The position numbers and the translations under genes are program-made. From positions 248,001 to 312,000 of the forward strand of contig NZ_JAAMQI010000001.1 of NCBI RefSeq assembly GCF_013523165.1: a stretch of DNA of 64,000 nt, written 5' to 3'. This document shows positions 19,582-29,314 of this stretch, piece by piece (positions within the stretch are counted from its first letter, which is position 1; each line of letters opens with the position of its first letter). This DNA is from Pseudomonas entomophila (lineage in GTDB: Bacteria; Pseudomonadota; Gammaproteobacteria; Pseudomonadales; Pseudomonadaceae). The notes below the pieces were generated by a model. The model saw only the letters and a list, made by a program, of their open reading frames with translations. It made no database searches and was not told the origin of the DNA.

Positions 19582-19821
19582 ATGCTTGACTTCAAATCGA
19601 TCGGCACACCGCTGGTGGTGTGCATCGCCCTGCTGACCATGAGCGGTTGCGACGAGGCCCGGCAATCGACGCGCCAGGCGCTCGACCAGGCCGCCGAATC
19701 GGCCAAGTCGGTCATCGACAAGACCAACGAGGTGGCGCAGCAGGCGTTGGACGAGGCGATGGGGCCGGCCGATACGCCACGCCAGAGCGCCGAAGACACC
19801 CGTGACACCCAAGACATCTGA
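19582..19821 (+). CDS. Small putative lipoprotein, 79 aa
   Basis: A signal peptide with lipobox LTMSGC gives a mature start at Cys23, followed by an Ala/Gln/Asp-rich amphipathic helical region (TRQALDQAAESAKSVIDKTN) and an acidic disordered tail. It resembles short Lpp-like or YgdR-type helical lipoproteins but no family is assigned. It ends 27 nt before terC on the same strand, so the two are probably cotranscribed. Confidence 0.7.
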   Translation: MLDFKSIGTPLVVCIALLTMSGCDEARQSTRQALDQAAESAKSVIDKTNEVAQQALDEAMGPADTPRQSAEDTRDTQDI

Positions 19822-19848
19822 CCCTTTCACCTGACGCAGGAATGATTC

Positions 19849-20601
19849 ATGGAATACTTGCTGGAACTCGCCTCGAGCCCCACCGCCTGGGTCGCGCTCG
19901 CCACGCTGGTGGCGATGGAGATCGTCCTGGGTATCGACAACCTGATCTTCATCTCTATCCTGACCAACAAGCTGCCGGAGGCGTATCGTTCCAAGGCGCG
20001 GCGCATCGGTATCAGCATGGCACTGGTCATGCGCCTGGCCCTGCTCAGCACCGTGGCCTGGATCGTGCAGTTGACCGAGCCGGTGTTCGAGGTGTTCGGC
20101 CATGCATTTTCCTGGAAGGACATGATCCTGATCGCCGGTGGCCTGTTCTTGCTGTGGAAGGCGACCAAGGAAATCCATGAAAGCGTCGACCCCCATGGCG
20201 CCAAGGAAGAGGCCAAGGTCGGCCACACCGTGACCATCGGGTTCGCCTCGGCGATCGGGCAGATCCTGATCCTGGACATCGTGTTCTCCATCGACAGCAT
20301 CATCACCGCCGTGGGCATGACCGAGCACCTGCCGATCATGATCATCGCCGTGATCAGCGCCGTGCTCGTGATGCTGCTGGCCGCCGACCCCCTGGCCAAG
20401 TTCATCAACGACAACCCGACCGTGGTCATGCTGGCCCTGGGCTTCCTGATCATGATCGGCATGACCCTGATCGCCGAAGGGTTCGGTGCCCATGTACCGA
20501 AGGGCTACGTCTACGCGGCGATGGCATTCTCCACCGCGATCGAGGTGCTCAACATCATGGCGCGCCGCGCCAGGATGAAGAAGGAGCTCGGGCAGGGGTG
20601 A
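19849..20601 (+). CDS. TerC family integral membrane protein
   Basis: 250-residue inner-membrane protein with about seven helices. The TerC signature is duplicated: [20 protein letters not shown] early and [16 protein letters not shown] later, with the acidic residues proposed to bind Mn2+ or other metals. Family members work in tellurite resistance and in metal loading or efflux during protein secretion. No other ter genes are present, so the role is probably manganese homeostasis rather than tellurite resistance (inference). Confidence 0.9.
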   Translation: MEYLLELASSPTAWVALATLVAMEIVLGIDNLIFISILTNKLPEAYRSKARRIGISMALVMRLALLSTVAWIVQLTEPVFEVFGHAFSWKDMILIAGGLFLLWKATKEIHESVDPHGAKEEAKVGHTVTIGFASAIGQILILDIVFSIDSIITAVGMTEHLPIMIIAVISAVLVMLLAADPLAKFINDNPTVVMLALGFLIMIGMTLIAEGFGAHVPKGYVYAAMAFSTAIEVLNIMARRARMKKELGQG

Positions 20602-20754
20602 TCCGGACCTGACCGCTCAACGTGCTGGAGCCCCTGTGGGGGCTTCAGGCGTTTCTGGAGCCAGGGGGCGGCGTACCTGTACGGCTGGCCTTGCTAGGCC
20701 TATGATCGGGGCGCTCTGTCTTTCACCCGCCCTGATTTCTGCAAGTGAGCGCTC

Positions 20755-21438
20755 ATGCCATCGATCTTCCTCCGACCGCCTGCCTTTTCCCGTCGTTTCC
20801 TGGCCGTGTGCGTGACAGCGGCACTGCTGGCCGGGTGCGCCGGCCAGCCTCCCGCCATGCCTGCAGGGTTGGCGCAGCGTGTCGAGATCGGCAGCGTGCC
20901 GTTCTATCGCGGGTATGCCAATCACAGTGGCGCCATGGCGCTGGCGGCGTTGCTCACTCAGCAGGGCGTGCAGATCACCCCGGGCATGCTCGACGTGCCG
21001 CTGGGTTTGCCTGAGGCGGCGGATCGGTTGCAGACGCGCATCCCGCCCGTGGCCCGTGACCATGGCCTGGTCGTCTACCCGCTCGACCCGCGCCTGGAGG
21101 CACTGCTGACCCAGGTCTCGGCAGGCAATCCGGTGTTGCTCAGCTACCGCGAAGGCATGGCGTGGTGGGGCGAGCCACGCTATGCGCTGCTGATCGGCTA
21201 TGACCGCTACAAGCGTCACGTGCTGCTGCGCTCAGGCATGAACCGCCGGCAGCTGATGGACTTCGACGACTTTGCCCAGGCATGGGCGAAGGAGGGGAGC
21301 TGGGCAGTGCTGGTGCAGCCACCGACGCAACCGGCCGCGCAGGTCGATCGGCAGCGCTGGCTGCAGGCCGCCGACGAGCTGGCGCGCGCCGGTCAGGAAC
21401 GGGCTGCGCGACAGGCGGTCGACAGCCTGGACCGGTGA
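20755..21438 (+). CDS. C39-peptidase-like lipoprotein lacking catalytic residues
   Basis: 227 residues. A lipoprotein signal ends AALLAGCAG (Cys28 lipidated), followed by a domain resembling the PA2778-type cysteine peptidase family. At the expected active site (family form VPFxPQ...QCGPAALA) the sequence is VPFYRGYANHSGAMALAALL, so the catalytic Cys is replaced. At the expected His (usual HYAVVIGYD) it reads PRYALLIGYDRYK, so the His is replaced too. It is therefore probably a non-catalytic paralogue. The C-terminus is a short helical segment (WLQAADELARAGQERAARQA). Confidence 0.65.
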   Translation: MPSIFLRPPAFSRRFLAVCVTAALLAGCAGQPPAMPAGLAQRVEIGSVPFYRGYANHSGAMALAALLTQQGVQITPGMLDVPLGLPEAADRLQTRIPPVARDHGLVVYPLDPRLEALLTQVSAGNPVLLSYREGMAWWGEPRYALLIGYDRYKRHVLLRSGMNRRQLMDFDDFAQAWAKEGSWAVLVQPPTQPAAQVDRQRWLQAADELARAGQERAARQAVDSLDR

Positions 21439-21458
21439 CCGGCAGCCCGGAGGGCCTG

Positions 21459-22742
21459 TCAGAAGCCCAGGCGGTCACGCAGGCTGTAATACCAGGCGCC
21501 CAGGGCGCTGAACGGCACACGCAGCGCCTGCCCACCGGGGAACGGGTAGTGCGGCAGGCCTGCGAAGGCATCGAACCGTTCGGCCTGGCCGCGCAGCGCC
21601 TCGGCCAGGACCTTGCCGGCCAGGTGCGTGTAGGTCACGCCGTGACCACTGCACCCTTGCGAGTAGTAGATGTTGTCGCCCAGGCGACCAACTTGCGGCA
21701 GGCGTGACAAGGTCAGCAGGAAGTTGCCGGTCCAGGCGTAGTCGATCTTCACCTGCTTGAGCTGCGGGAAGGCCTTGAGCAGCTTCGGCCGAATGATCGC
21801 TTCGATGTTTGCCGGATCACGGGCGCCATAGACCACGCCACCGCCGAAGACCAGGCGCTTGTCCTGGGTCAGGCGATAGTAGTCGAGCAGGTAGTTGCAG
21901 TCTTCGACGCAGTAGTCCTGGGGCAGCAGGCTGCGTGCCAGCGCCTCGCCCAGCGGCTCGGTGGTGATCACCTGCGTGCCGCAGGGCATGGACTTGGCGG
22001 CCAGCTCTGGCACCAGATTGCCCAGGTAGGCGTTGCCGGCGACGATGATGAACTTGGCGCGCACCTTGCCCTGAGGCGTGTGCACGACGGGGCTGGCGCC
22101 ACGGTCGATGCGCACCGCCGGGCTCTGCTCGTAGATCGTGCCGCCGAGCGACTCGACCGCGGCCGCTTCGCCCAGGGCCAGGTTGAGCGGGTGAAGATGG
22201 CCGCCGCTCATGTCCAGCATGCCGCCGATGTAGTTCTCGCAGGCGACGACCTCGCGGATCCGGCGCTGGTCGAGCAGCTCCAGTTGCGTATGACCGTAAC
22301 GTTCCCACAGCCGCTTCTGCGACTCCAGGTGGCCCATCTGCTTGGGGGTGAGCGCGGCGAACACGCCGCCGTCCTTCAGGTCGCACTGGATGCCGTAGCG
22401 CGCCACGCGATCACGGATGATGCGCGCGCCCTCGAACGCCATGTCACCCAGCAGCTTGGCCTGCTGAGGGCCGACGCTGCGCTCGATGACGTCGATGTCG
22501 CGGCTGTAGCTGTTGACGATCTGACCACCGTTGCGGCCCGAAGCGCCGAAACCGACGCGAGCGGCCTCGAGCACGGTGACCTTGAAGCCATTCTCCAGCA
22601 GGAACAGGGCGCTGGACAGGCCGGTGTAGCCAGCGCCGATGATGCACACGTCAGTCTCGACTTCGCCCTGCAGCGCCGGGCGTGCCGGTGCTGGATTGGC
22701 CGAGGCGGCATAATAGGAGTGGGGGTAGGAAGTCGTGGCCAT
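21459..22742 (-). CDS. puuB: FAD-dependent oxidoreductase, gamma-glutamylputrescine oxidase-like
   Basis: 427-residue DAO-family flavoenzyme. The FAD loop is VCIIGAGYTGLSSALFLLEN, followed by FGASGRNGGQIVNSYS, typical of PuuB/OrdL-type amine oxidases. The C-terminal SQGCSGHGVTYTHLAGKVLA is the second FAD contact. PuuB oxidises gamma-glutamylputrescine in polyamine catabolism. Pseudomonas has several paralogues and no puu genes adjoin this one, so the exact amine is uncertain. AT-rich sequence upstream (22755-22805) probably contains the promoter. Confidence 0.8.
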   Translation of the reverse strand: MATTSYPHSYYAASANPAPARPALQGEVETDVCIIGAGYTGLSSALFLLENGFKVTVLEAARVGFGASGRNGGQIVNSYSRDIDVIERSVGPQQAKLLGDMAFEGARIIRDRVARYGIQCDLKDGGVFAALTPKQMGHLESQKRLWERYGHTQLELLDQRRIREVVACENYIGGMLDMSGGHLHPLNLALGEAAAVESLGGTIYEQSPAVRIDRGASPVVHTPQGKVRAKFIIVAGNAYLGNLVPELAAKSMPCGTQVITTEPLGEALARSLLPQDYCVEDCNYLLDYYRLTQDKRLVFGGGVVYGARDPANIEAIIRPKLLKAFPQLKQVKIDYAWTGNFLLTLSRLPQVGRLGDNIYYSQGCSGHGVTYTHLAGKVLAEALRGQAERFDAFAGLPHYPFPGGQALRVPFSALGAWYYSLRDRLGF

Positions 22743-22911
22743 GCGGCAGCACCTCGTGTTTTATATTTTTAACGGATGCGCTGATGCTATCAATAATAAT
22801 AAACGCATGCTAGCGGCCTGTTAAAAATTCCTGACGGCGGGCGAGCCGTGAGCGAGCGCGATGGCAGACTCATAAAAGAGCGAAGATTCAGTGGCTTAGC
22901 GAAAAAACCGG

Positions 22912-22939
22912 TTGACACCCCCGAGCAAGTGCGTAGAAT
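22912..22939 (+). promoter_or_regulatory. Sigma-70 promoter of first tRNA-Val
   Basis: TTGACA at 22912-22917 and TAGAAT at 22934-22939, with 16 bp between, 14 bp before the mature tRNA start. A GC-rich discriminator (GCGCCC) follows, as expected for stringently controlled stable-RNA promoters. Confidence 0.8.
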
Positions 22940-22953
22940 GCGCCCTCATCGAC

Positions 22954-23030
22954 AGGCACATAGCTCAGTTGGTTAGAGCACCACCTTGACATGGTGGGGG
23001 TCGTTGGTTCGAGTCCAATTGTGCCTACCA
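22954..23030 (+). tRNA. tRNA-Val (anticodon GAC), copy 1
   Basis: 77-nt cloverleaf with encoded CCA. Acceptor AGGCACA pairs with TGTGCCT, the anticodon stem is CCACC/GGTGG around loop TTGACAT, and the T arm carries TTCGAGT. Anticodon GAC reads Val codons GUC/GUU. Identical to the copy at 23198-23274. Confidence 0.97.
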
Positions 23031-23042
23031 AATCGAAAAGAG

Positions 23043-23071
23043 GGGCGATCCGAAAGGGTCGCCCTTTTTTT
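23043..23071 (+). terminator. Rho-independent terminator after tRNA-Val 1
   Basis: GGGCGATCC (23043-23051) and GGGTCGCCC (23056-23064) around a GAAA tetraloop, with one G-U pair, followed by seven T. Confidence 0.9.
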
Positions 23072-23154
23072 GCGCGCGCTTTTCGAGAAAGGCGCCGCTG
23101 TGCACGCGGGTGTGAGCACGCATGCAAAGTTTCTGATTTTTTTGAAGAAAACGC

Positions 23155-23183
23155 TTTACAAGGTCAGGGCGCACTCGTAATAT
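23155..23183 (+). promoter_or_regulatory. Sigma-70 promoter of second tRNA-Val
   Basis: TTTACA at 23155-23160 and TAATAT at 23178-23183, with 17 bp between, 14 bp before the tRNA. Together with the preceding terminator this shows that the two tRNA genes are transcribed separately. Confidence 0.75.
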
Positions 23184-23197
23184 GCGCGCCACACGAC

Positions 23198-23274
23198 AGG
23201 CACATAGCTCAGTTGGTTAGAGCACCACCTTGACATGGTGGGGGTCGTTGGTTCGAGTCCAATTGTGCCTACCA
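23198..23274 (+). tRNA. tRNA-Val (anticodon GAC), copy 2
   Basis: Identical in all 77 positions to the copy at 22954-23030, including the encoded CCA, and also sharing GAC before and AAAT after. The sequence between the copies is unrelated apart from the similar terminators. Confidence 0.97.
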
Positions 23275-23283
23275 AATTTAAAA

Positions 23284-23311
23284 GGGCGATCTACACAGAT
23301 CGCCCTTTTTT
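23284..23311 (+). terminator. Rho-independent terminator after tRNA-Val 2
   Basis: GGGCGATCT (23284-23292) pairs perfectly with AGATCGCCC (23297-23305) around ACAC, followed by six T. The stem core matches the terminator of copy 1. Confidence 0.9.
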
Positions 23312-23472
23312 ATTGTCTGCCAAAACGCCTTCGAGCGGCTGCGGCCTTGTGTCGCAAGGTCCGCTCTGACCGCCGGTGCGCACTGGCCTGAGCGTCGTGC
23401 CACTTCGGGCACGCCCCTGACGAGGCGGTCGGCCGTGTTAGAATCGTCCGCTTCTGAACGGGAGATGATGGC

Positions 23473-24042
23473 GTGCGCAAACTGGCAGTGGTAATGGCGG
23501 TGCTGGCTCTGGCTGGCTGTGACAACGAAGTCGAAGGCGTGCACAAGCGGGTCGCTGAAAGCCTCACACGGCCTGACACGGCAAAGTTCGCCAACGTGCG
23601 GATCTCCCCGGAAGGCACCATCTGCGGCCAATTCCGTGGCAAGGACCAGGCCGGCCAGTACGAGGCCTACCGCAGCTACGTCGCCATCAAGCAGGGCAGC
23701 GACTACCAGATCATCGTCGATGAGTCGGGCAACGACCTGCGCATCCGTGAGGTGTGTGGCGGTGCCGACCTGCAACGCCGCGCCGACGCGCTGGCCGATC
23801 AGCCGGCGCCCGAAGGCTGGGACGTCGAAGTCGTCCAGGGTGCCAACATGGGCGCCATGACCGACATGACCGCGCGCCTGCTGGAAAAAGGCATCCCCTC
23901 GTCGGTCGAGTATCGCAACGGCAAGCCGGTGGTGCTGATGGGGCCATTCCCGAGCAAGGCCGAGGCCGAAGCGCGCAAGACCGACGTCATGGCCAGGCTG
24001 GGTACCGACTCGGTGGTCATCCAGCACGGTGTCGCACGCTGA
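23473..24042 (+). CDS. SPOR-domain-like lipoprotein
   Basis: 189 residues. Lipoprotein signal MRKLAVVMAVLALAGCDNE (lipobox LAGC, Cys16). The central domain has CGQFRGKDQAGQYEAYRSYV, typical of Pseudomonas lipoproteins of unknown function. The last about 75 residues (WDVEVVQGANMGAMTDMTAR to the end, with VVLMGPFPSKAEAEARK) look like a SPOR fold, which binds denuded septal peptidoglycan. The start is GTG 23473 with GGGAGATG upstream; the nearby ATGs are out of frame. Confidence 0.7.
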   Translation: MRKLAVVMAVLALAGCDNEVEGVHKRVAESLTRPDTAKFANVRISPEGTICGQFRGKDQAGQYEAYRSYVAIKQGSDYQIIVDESGNDLRIREVCGGADLQRRADALADQPAPEGWDVEVVQGANMGAMTDMTARLLEKGIPSSVEYRNGKPVVLMGPFPSKAEAEARKTDVMARLGTDSVVIQHGVAR

Positions 24043-24115
24043 TGTGACGGGAGTATTGGCGCCGACCTCGCTGTCACAGCTATGCTCAATTGCAGAGGCT
24101 GCGCGGGAGGGCCAC

Positions 24116-24541
24116 ATGTCTACCTTGGAGCGGGCGATCGCCTTGGCGGCCCAGGCCCATGAGGGGCAATACGACAAAGGCGGCAATGCCTACATTCTTC
24201 ACCCGCTGCGGGTGATGTTGCGCGTGTCGACGCCGGAGCAGCGCATCGTCGCCGTGCTGCACGATGTGCTGGAAGACACGCCGACCACCCTGGCCGACCT
24301 GGCACGCCAGGGGTTTTCGCTGAAGATCCTGGCGGCCGTGCATGCCTTGAGCCGTCGTCAGGGCGAGCCGTACCTGGACTTCGTGGTGCGCGTCGGCGAT
24401 GACCCCCTGGCTCGCGTGGTCAAGCTGGCCGACCTGGCCGACAACAGCGACATGTCCCGCATTCCTTATCCGGGGCCGGACGACATCGCCCGGATGGCCA
24501 AGTACAACGAGGCGAGCGCCTACCTCAGTACGCTGGCCTGA
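24116..24541 (+). CDS. HD-domain protein (RelA/SpoT hydrolase-like)
   Basis: 141-residue stand-alone HD domain similar to the (p)ppGpp hydrolase part of SpoT and to MESH-type enzymes. Motifs: AHEGQYDKGGNAYILHPLRV (first His), VAVLHDVLEDTP (the HD pair and ED), and VVKLADLADNSDMSR. It lacks a synthetase domain. Whether it hydrolyses ppGpp or another nucleotide cannot be told. ATG at 24116 has GGGAGGGCC before it. It ends 3 nt from the convergent endA stop. Confidence 0.8.
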   Translation: MSTLERAIALAAQAHEGQYDKGGNAYILHPLRVMLRVSTPEQRIVAVLHDVLEDTPTTLADLARQGFSLKILAAVHALSRRQGEPYLDFVVRVGDDPLARVVKLADLADNSDMSRIPYPGPDDIARMAKYNEASAYLSTLA

Positions 24542-24544
24542 TGC

Positions 24545-25237
24545 TCAGCGGCAGGCGCCCAGGTCCACGGGGCCGACGAAGGGATTGCCGTGGCCCATCA
24601 GGCAGGCCACGCGCTGGTTGCGCTGTCGCTCCCACGGCTGAACCGGGTAGGTCTTGTCCCAGGCCTCGAGCAGCTGGCGGTCCTGTTTCGACAGGCGCAG
24701 GTCGTAACGCTGACTCATGTAGAAGTGCGTACGGGCGATCATGCCGCGGATCGACGGCCGCGGCATCACGCGGCGTGCCTTGAAATCCACCTGGGTCAGG
24801 CATTGGCCATACTGGCCATGCTTTTCGGGCAGCCAGCCAAAGCTGTAGTTGCTGCGGTCCCCATTCACCTCGCCGATGCTGGGCACCAGGTTGTGCAGGT
24901 CGGCCTCGGCTCGCCGGAACACGTCGTCGCTGCGGGCGCAGTGCTTTCGCCCGCCGTGCTGCCAGCACTGGCGCTGATGGCCGATCTGCCAGGCCGAGAC
25001 GATGTGCTCCCATTCGATACGTGCGGCCCGCTGGGAATTCTTGCGCGGCGTGTACCCGCAGGTGCGCGGGTCGACCTTGTTGCCGTTGTACTTGCAACCG
25101 CAGTAGAACTCCGTGGATTGCGGCGCATACAGCGTCCAGGCGAGCTTCTTCGCCTCCTGGAACGTGCGGGGCGCTTCGGCATGGGCGTGGGGCAGGGCGA
25201 GCAGCACGCCTGCCAGGGTGAAAAGCAACGCTCTCAT
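24545..25237 (-). CDS. endA: Endonuclease I (periplasmic/secreted DNase)
   Basis: 230-residue nuclease with a signal peptide (MRALLFTLAGVLLALPHAHA) and the EndA/DNase I beta-beta-alpha-metal fold: RIEWEHIVSAWQIG (catalytic His), DLHNLVPSIGEVNGDRSN and SYSFGWLPE region. Several cysteines (YCGC, RTCGY, GQC, VACL, GACR) suggest disulfides. It cuts double-stranded DNA outside the cytoplasm. The DUF1654 gene ends only 6 nt upstream, so endA is probably the second gene of an operon driven from the LexA-box promoter at 25505-25520. Confidence 0.92.
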   Translation of the reverse strand: MRALLFTLAGVLLALPHAHAEAPRTFQEAKKLAWTLYAPQSTEFYCGCKYNGNKVDPRTCGYTPRKNSQRAARIEWEHIVSAWQIGHQRQCWQHGGRKHCARSDDVFRRAEADLHNLVPSIGEVNGDRSNYSFGWLPEKHGQYGQCLTQVDFKARRVMPRPSIRGMIARTHFYMSQRYDLRLSKQDRQLLEAWDKTYPVQPWERQRNQRVACLMGHGNPFVGPVDLGACR

Positions 25238-25243
25238 GGTCGG

Positions 25244-25486
25244 TCAGTCTTCCTGCGGCACGGTCCAGAACAACTGCACGCCACCGTCGTCGCGGTGGGC
25301 GATGGTCACGTTGTCGTTCTCGGCGATCTCGTCGAGCAGCGTCAGCCAGTCTTCGGGTGCTTCGTGCTCGAGCCGGTAGATCAAGGCCGCACGGCTGCGC
25401 TGGGCGGCCGGGCTGTTGATGATCTTCTGGATGCGCGTTCCCAGCAGCGCAAAACTCGAGGGGGTGGCAGGTGCAGGGCTGGGCAT
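25244..25486 (-). CDS. DUF1654 family protein (first copy)
   Basis: 80-residue protein of the Pseudomonas-specific DUF1654 family: core SFALLGTRIQKIINSP, then EDWLTLLDEIAENDNVTIAH and the C-terminal VQLFWTVPQED. It aligns along its length with the second copy at 60895-61146. Function unknown; the family is common in Pseudomonas chromosomes and phages. Ribosome site AAGGA precedes ATG 25486. A LexA box ends about 19 bp upstream, and endA follows 6 nt downstream. Confidence 0.8.
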   Translation of the reverse strand: MPSPAPATPSSFALLGTRIQKIINSPAAQRSRAALIYRLEHEAPEDWLTLLDEIAENDNVTIAHRDDGGVQLFWTVPQED

Positions 25487-25504
25487 GACGGTGTCCTTGG
25501 TGGG

Positions 25505-25520
25505 CTGTATGCGCGTACAG
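25505..25520 (-). promoter_or_regulatory. LexA (SOS) box upstream of DUF1654-endA
   Basis: CTGTATGCGCGTACAG matches the gammaproteobacterial consensus CTGT-N8-ACAG and is near-palindromic. It lies 19-34 bp upstream of the start codon, where bound LexA would cover the promoter. The N8 is GC-richer than usual, so affinity may be moderate. Confidence 0.7.
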
Positions 25521-25689
25521 TATTTGACTGTAGGGCATTTCGCAACTCACCGTAAGGCTCTTTAACCCTAGTGGCGGATAAAGTCGACACCGTCTCGTGC
25601 CTGAGCGGCCTTGTCTCGAAATGAAGGGGTCGAGGTCGGTGGTTGGCCTGTTACGGAAACGGCAAAGGTTTATCGTTCGATTTGTAAAA

Positions 25690-25716
25690 ATAACCATTGC
25701 CAATGCGAATTATTTC
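25690..25716 (+). promoter_or_regulatory. Possible Fur-binding region before the siderophore receptor
   Basis: An AT-rich stretch of hexamer-like repeats (AATAACCATTGCCAATG, then CGAATTATTT) resembles a degenerate Fur box, 64-90 bp upstream of the receptor start. The match to the 19-bp consensus is imperfect; iron control is expected for this gene class. Confidence 0.4.
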
Positions 25717-25779
25717 CACATAGGATTCGCACGCTCCCAGACCCCTCCGGGTTTTCCCACTTTCAGGATTCTTCTATCG

Positions 25780-27915
25780 ATGCGCCGCTCGATCGTCTCG
25801 CTGTGCCTGCTGCATGCCTTACCCTCTCTGGCCCTGGCCGAGACTCCTGTCACGCCATCGGCCAGCATCGAGCTGGGTGCGGTGAACATCGAGGCTGACG
25901 CCTCCGACTGGCAGACTGCCGATGGCCCGGTGCAAGGCTACAAGGCCGAGCGCTCTGCCAGCGCCACGCGCACCGATACCGCGCTGCACGAGACGCCCCA
26001 GTCCGTCAGCGTGGTGCCCCGGGATGTGCTGAAGGACACCTCCGCCACTCGCCTGCAGGAGGGGCTGGACTATGCCGGCGGCGTGGGGCGGGCCAACAAC
26101 TTCGGCGGCCAGGGCCTGACCACCTTGACCGTCCGCGGCTTCACCACGGGCGAGTTCTACCGCAACGGGTTCCCCATCAACCGTGGCTATCCCAACGCGC
26201 CGGATGCCAACACCGTGGAGCGTCTCGAGGTGATCCGCGGGCCGGCGAGCACCCTGTACGGCCGAGGCGATCCGGGAGGCACCTTCAACATCGTCAGCAA
26301 GCAGCCGCAGCTCGATGACAAGGTCACCGTGGGCAGCCAGATCGACGACCAGGGCTTGCGCCGCGCCACGCTCGACGCCACCGGCGCGCTCACGCAGGAC
26401 GGTGCCCTGGCCTATCGGCTGAACGTCCTGGGCGAGGGCGGCGAGAGCTTTCGCGATGACGTGGACAGCGAGCGTTACGGTGTGACGCCGGTGCTCAGCT
26501 GGCAGGTCGATGACGCCACCCGGATCGTCTTCGAGGGTGACTTCATGCGCAACAATCACCCGCTGGACCGGGGTCTGACGCGCTTGCCCAGGCAGGCTGG
26601 CACGGCCTCGCGTGACACCAATGTGTGGGAGAAGGGCAGTGACAACCTGCTGCACAACGACAACGACATGGCGCAGCTGCGCTTCGAGCACCGGCTCGAT
26701 GACGACTGGACCCTGGCCGGCGGCCTGCAGTGGCTGGACGGCTCGCTCAAGGGCAATGCCGTGGAGGCCAACGGGCTGCAGGCTGATGGACGTACCCTGG
26801 GGCGCAACTTCAACTACCGCGAACTGGAATGGACCAGCCGTGACTACCAGCTCAACCTGACCGGGCATTTCGACACGGCGGGCCTGTCGCACACACTGCT
26901 GACGGGGCTCGAGTACGAAGACTACGACTACAGCTCGATCATCCTGCGATCGGCAGGCGGCGCGGCTGCTTATCCGGTCGATCTGTTCAACCCTGTGCTG
27001 GGGCAGCCACGGCCTGCACTGACGCGTACGACGACCCACGATCGAGAAAACCTCAAGACCTGGGCGGCCTTCGCGCAAGACCAGGTCGCGTTGACCGAGC
27101 GGCTCAAGGCGCTGGCCGGGGTGCGCTTCGAGCGCTTCGAGCACGACTACGACGACAAGCTCAGCAACGCGCGTGACTTCTCCAATGGGCAGAATGGCGT
27201 GACGCCGCGCGTGGGCCTGATGTACGACCTGACCGAGACCCTCGCGCTTTACGGCACCGCTTCGCGCTCGTTCAAGCCCAACAGTGGCACCAGCCTGCAA
27301 GGCGGCGGGTTCGACCCGGAAAAGGGCAAGTCCTACGAGATCGGCCTGAAGTGGGAAAGCCTCGACCGTCGTCTGAGCGTCGATGCCGCGGTGTACCACA
27401 CGGTCAAGGAAAACGTGCTGACCCGCGATCCGAACGATCCGACCGGCACCTACAGCGTGGCGGCAGGCGAAGTGCGCAGCCGTGGGTTCGACCTGAACAT
27501 CGCCGGCAACATCACCCCCGAGTGGCGAATGATCGGTGGCTATGCCTACGTCGATGCCGAGGTGACGCGCGACAACACCCTGGCGCGCGGCACGCGCCTG
27601 GCGAACATTCCACGCAACACCTTCAGCCTGCTGAACACCTACGAGTTCCAGGAAGGCGCGGCGAAAGGGCTGGGGTTGGGGGTGGGGTTCAAGCATGTGG
27701 ACGATCGTGCCGGGCAGACGGCGGTCTCGACCTACACCATGGATCAGTACAGCGTGGTGGATCTGCTGAGCTTCTACACGGTCAACGAGCACGTGCGGCT
27801 GAACCTGGACGTGAAGAACGTCTTCAATACACGCTATGACGAGGGTGCTTTCAACACCTATGTGTACCCAGGCGCACCGCGCACCGTGCAGGCGGGTGTT
27901 TCCTACACGTTCTGA
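25780..27915 (+). CDS. TonB-dependent siderophore receptor
   Basis: Outer-membrane 22-strand barrel of 711 residues that imports a ferric siderophore with energy from TonB. Signal peptide to about residue 20 (LLHALPSLALAE), then the plug domain (TPQSVSVVPRDVLKD, then TVERLEVIRGPASTLYGRGD), barrel, and the terminal aromatic VQAGVSYTF required for BAM insertion. The mature protein begins directly with the plug region, so there is no N-terminal STN signalling domain and no ECF sigma/anti-sigma pair. The ligand is unknown; catecholate or hydroxamate xenosiderophores are plausible. ATG 25780 yields the only good signal peptide. Confidence 0.9.
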   Translation: MRRSIVSLCLLHALPSLALAETPVTPSASIELGAVNIEADASDWQTADGPVQGYKAERSASATRTDTALHETPQSVSVVPRDVLKDTSATRLQEGLDYAGGVGRANNFGGQGLTTLTVRGFTTGEFYRNGFPINRGYPNAPDANTVERLEVIRGPASTLYGRGDPGGTFNIVSKQPQLDDKVTVGSQIDDQGLRRATLDATGALTQDGALAYRLNVLGEGGESFRDDVDSERYGVTPVLSWQVDDATRIVFEGDFMRNNHPLDRGLTRLPRQAGTASRDTNVWEKGSDNLLHNDNDMAQLRFEHRLDDDWTLAGGLQWLDGSLKGNAVEANGLQADGRTLGRNFNYRELEWTSRDYQLNLTGHFDTAGLSHTLLTGLEYEDYDYSSIILRSAGGAAAYPVDLFNPVLGQPRPALTRTTTHDRENLKTWAAFAQDQVALTERLKALAGVRFERFEHDYDDKLSNARDFSNGQNGVTPRVGLMYDLTETLALYGTASRSFKPNSGTSLQGGGFDPEKGKSYEIGLKWESLDRRLSVDAAVYHTVKENVLTRDPNDPTGTYSVAAGEVRSRGFDLNIAGNITPEWRMIGGYAYVDAEVTRDNTLARGTRLANIPRNTFSLLNTYEFQEGAAKGLGLGVGFKHVDDRAGQTAVSTYTMDQYSVVDLLSFYTVNEHVRLNLDVKNVFNTRYDEGAFNTYVYPGAPRTVQAGVSYTF

Positions 27916-27929
27916 TCGAACGGTGTGAG

Positions 27930-27954
27930 CGAGAGGGCCGCCTGGGCCCTCTCG
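27930..27954. terminator. Hairpin between convergent receptor and ansB genes
   Basis: CGAGAGGGCC (27930-27939) pairs perfectly with GGCCCTCTCG (27945-27954) around a 5-nt loop. Neither side has a T run, so it may slow or block transcription from both sides but is not a textbook terminator. Confidence 0.5.
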
Positions 27955-27967
27955 TCAGGCGGGGCGT

Positions 27968-29107
<1,140 letters not shown>

Positions 29108-29314
29108 TCAGGCAGTTTTCGTACCAACCTGGTCGGATCGGCTGATGGCACACCTGATGGCCAGTCGAGGAGCGCAAGGCCAGGTCGTCATGCGGAGATG
29201 GGGCGCACAAGTGTTCGGTGCACCGAACGAGTCATGGGGGGTCTCGTTCGGTTTCTCGTGCGGGCGCGGGCATGGGTCGCTTCACGCGCCTGGTCTGGTG
29301 TCACGTGCGCACGA

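Noticed and set aside
25819..27792. Long minus-strand frame opposite the TonB receptor
   Set aside because: Same cause: antisense shadow of a recognised receptor gene.
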